Shown: positions 63,841 through 64,000 of the stretch, piece by piece
Layout: every line of letters starts with the position of its first letter
Position numbering within the stretch: the first letter of the stretch is position 1
From: Hirudinaria manillensis
Lineage: Eukaryota > Annelida > Clitellata > Hirudinida > Hirudinidae
DNA: 64,000 bases
NCBI GenBank assembly: GCA_034509925.1
Contig: CM067531.1
Span: 6,529,319-6,593,318 of the forward strand
Reading direction: 5' to 3'
The notes under the pieces: generated by a model
The model's database searches: none
What the model was told of the DNA's origin: nothing
The model's input: only the letters and a program-made list of their open reading frames with translations
Position numbers and translations under genes: made by a program

Positions 63841-64000
63841 AGCGTCTTGAAAAGAGGGAAAAAGAAAAACTAAACTGAGGGACATTTTTGAATATACAAT
63901 GATTCATAAGAATGAATTGAGAGAATGTCCTTTTTTCAATGGTCTGATGAGATTTCCCAGAGCCATTTGCGGACCTAAAATTATTGAATCGGATTATGGA
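63841..64000. other. window end, no feature seen
   Basis: No coding or repeat structure recognised; it could include the 3' UTR of the decayed LINE. Confidence 0.3.

Overview
The window looks like nuclear DNA of an invertebrate animal. It is AT-rich, all genes are split by GT/AG introns (many only 60-300 bases), and the genes are animal-specific (REST corepressor, nuclear receptor coactivator 6, an RGK GTPase, a GPR158-type class C receptor, a Prospero homeodomain factor). The homeo-prospero exons read closer to what I recall of Drosophila Prospero than of vertebrate PROX1, so a protostome, probably an arthropod, is my best guess. That is inference, not proof.

Layout. 0.6-3.9 kb (+): RCOR/CoREST, tail-to-tail with 4.1-8.2 kb (-): an ABCG1/ABCG4-like half transporter. 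11.1-12.2 kb (+): PIN4 parvulin. 14.8-19.5 kb (-): an NCOA6-like coactivator. 23.5-24.5 kb (+): Mediator subunit MED11. 26.8-32.9 kb (+): a complete 11-exon GPR158/GPR179-like receptor, with a broken R2/R4(Dong)-type retrotransposon inside a TAA microsatellite in intron 5. 33.7-36.9 kb (-): a decayed CR1/L2-like LINE. 38.6-43.2 kb (-): an RGK (Rad/Gem/Rem) GTPase. 45.5-48.4 kb (-): a Yippee-like gene (YPEL1-4 type) with a Tc1/mariner fossil in an intron. 51.9-52.7 kb (+): a small FAM228-like gene, tail-to-tail with 52.8-54.6 kb (-): SFT2D2. 56.9-61.3 kb (-): Prospero. 62.9-63.8 kb (+): a second, more decayed R2/R4-type fragment.

For RCOR, ABCG, PIN4, NCOA6, MED11, the GPR158-like gene, RGK, YPEL and SFT2D2 I joined exons by hand and the reading phase closes across every junction, giving proteins of about 423, 698, 124, 1344, 120, 705, 493, 115 and 169 residues. 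Starts, stops and phases come from the sequence; family names come from recalled protein motifs, not a database search. The genes do not form an operon or a pathway, although several are chromatin or transcription factors (RCOR, NCOA6, MED11, Prospero).

The most interesting mobile-element signals are two copies of one R2/R4-superclade lineage, both in or beside TAA-type repeats, and a short non-autonomous Helitron with textbook ends. There is also a MITE candidate, a tRNA-derived SINE head and an overlapping two-strand poly(A) signal. I saw no rRNA gene, intact tRNA gene, CRISPR array or bacterial-type operon.
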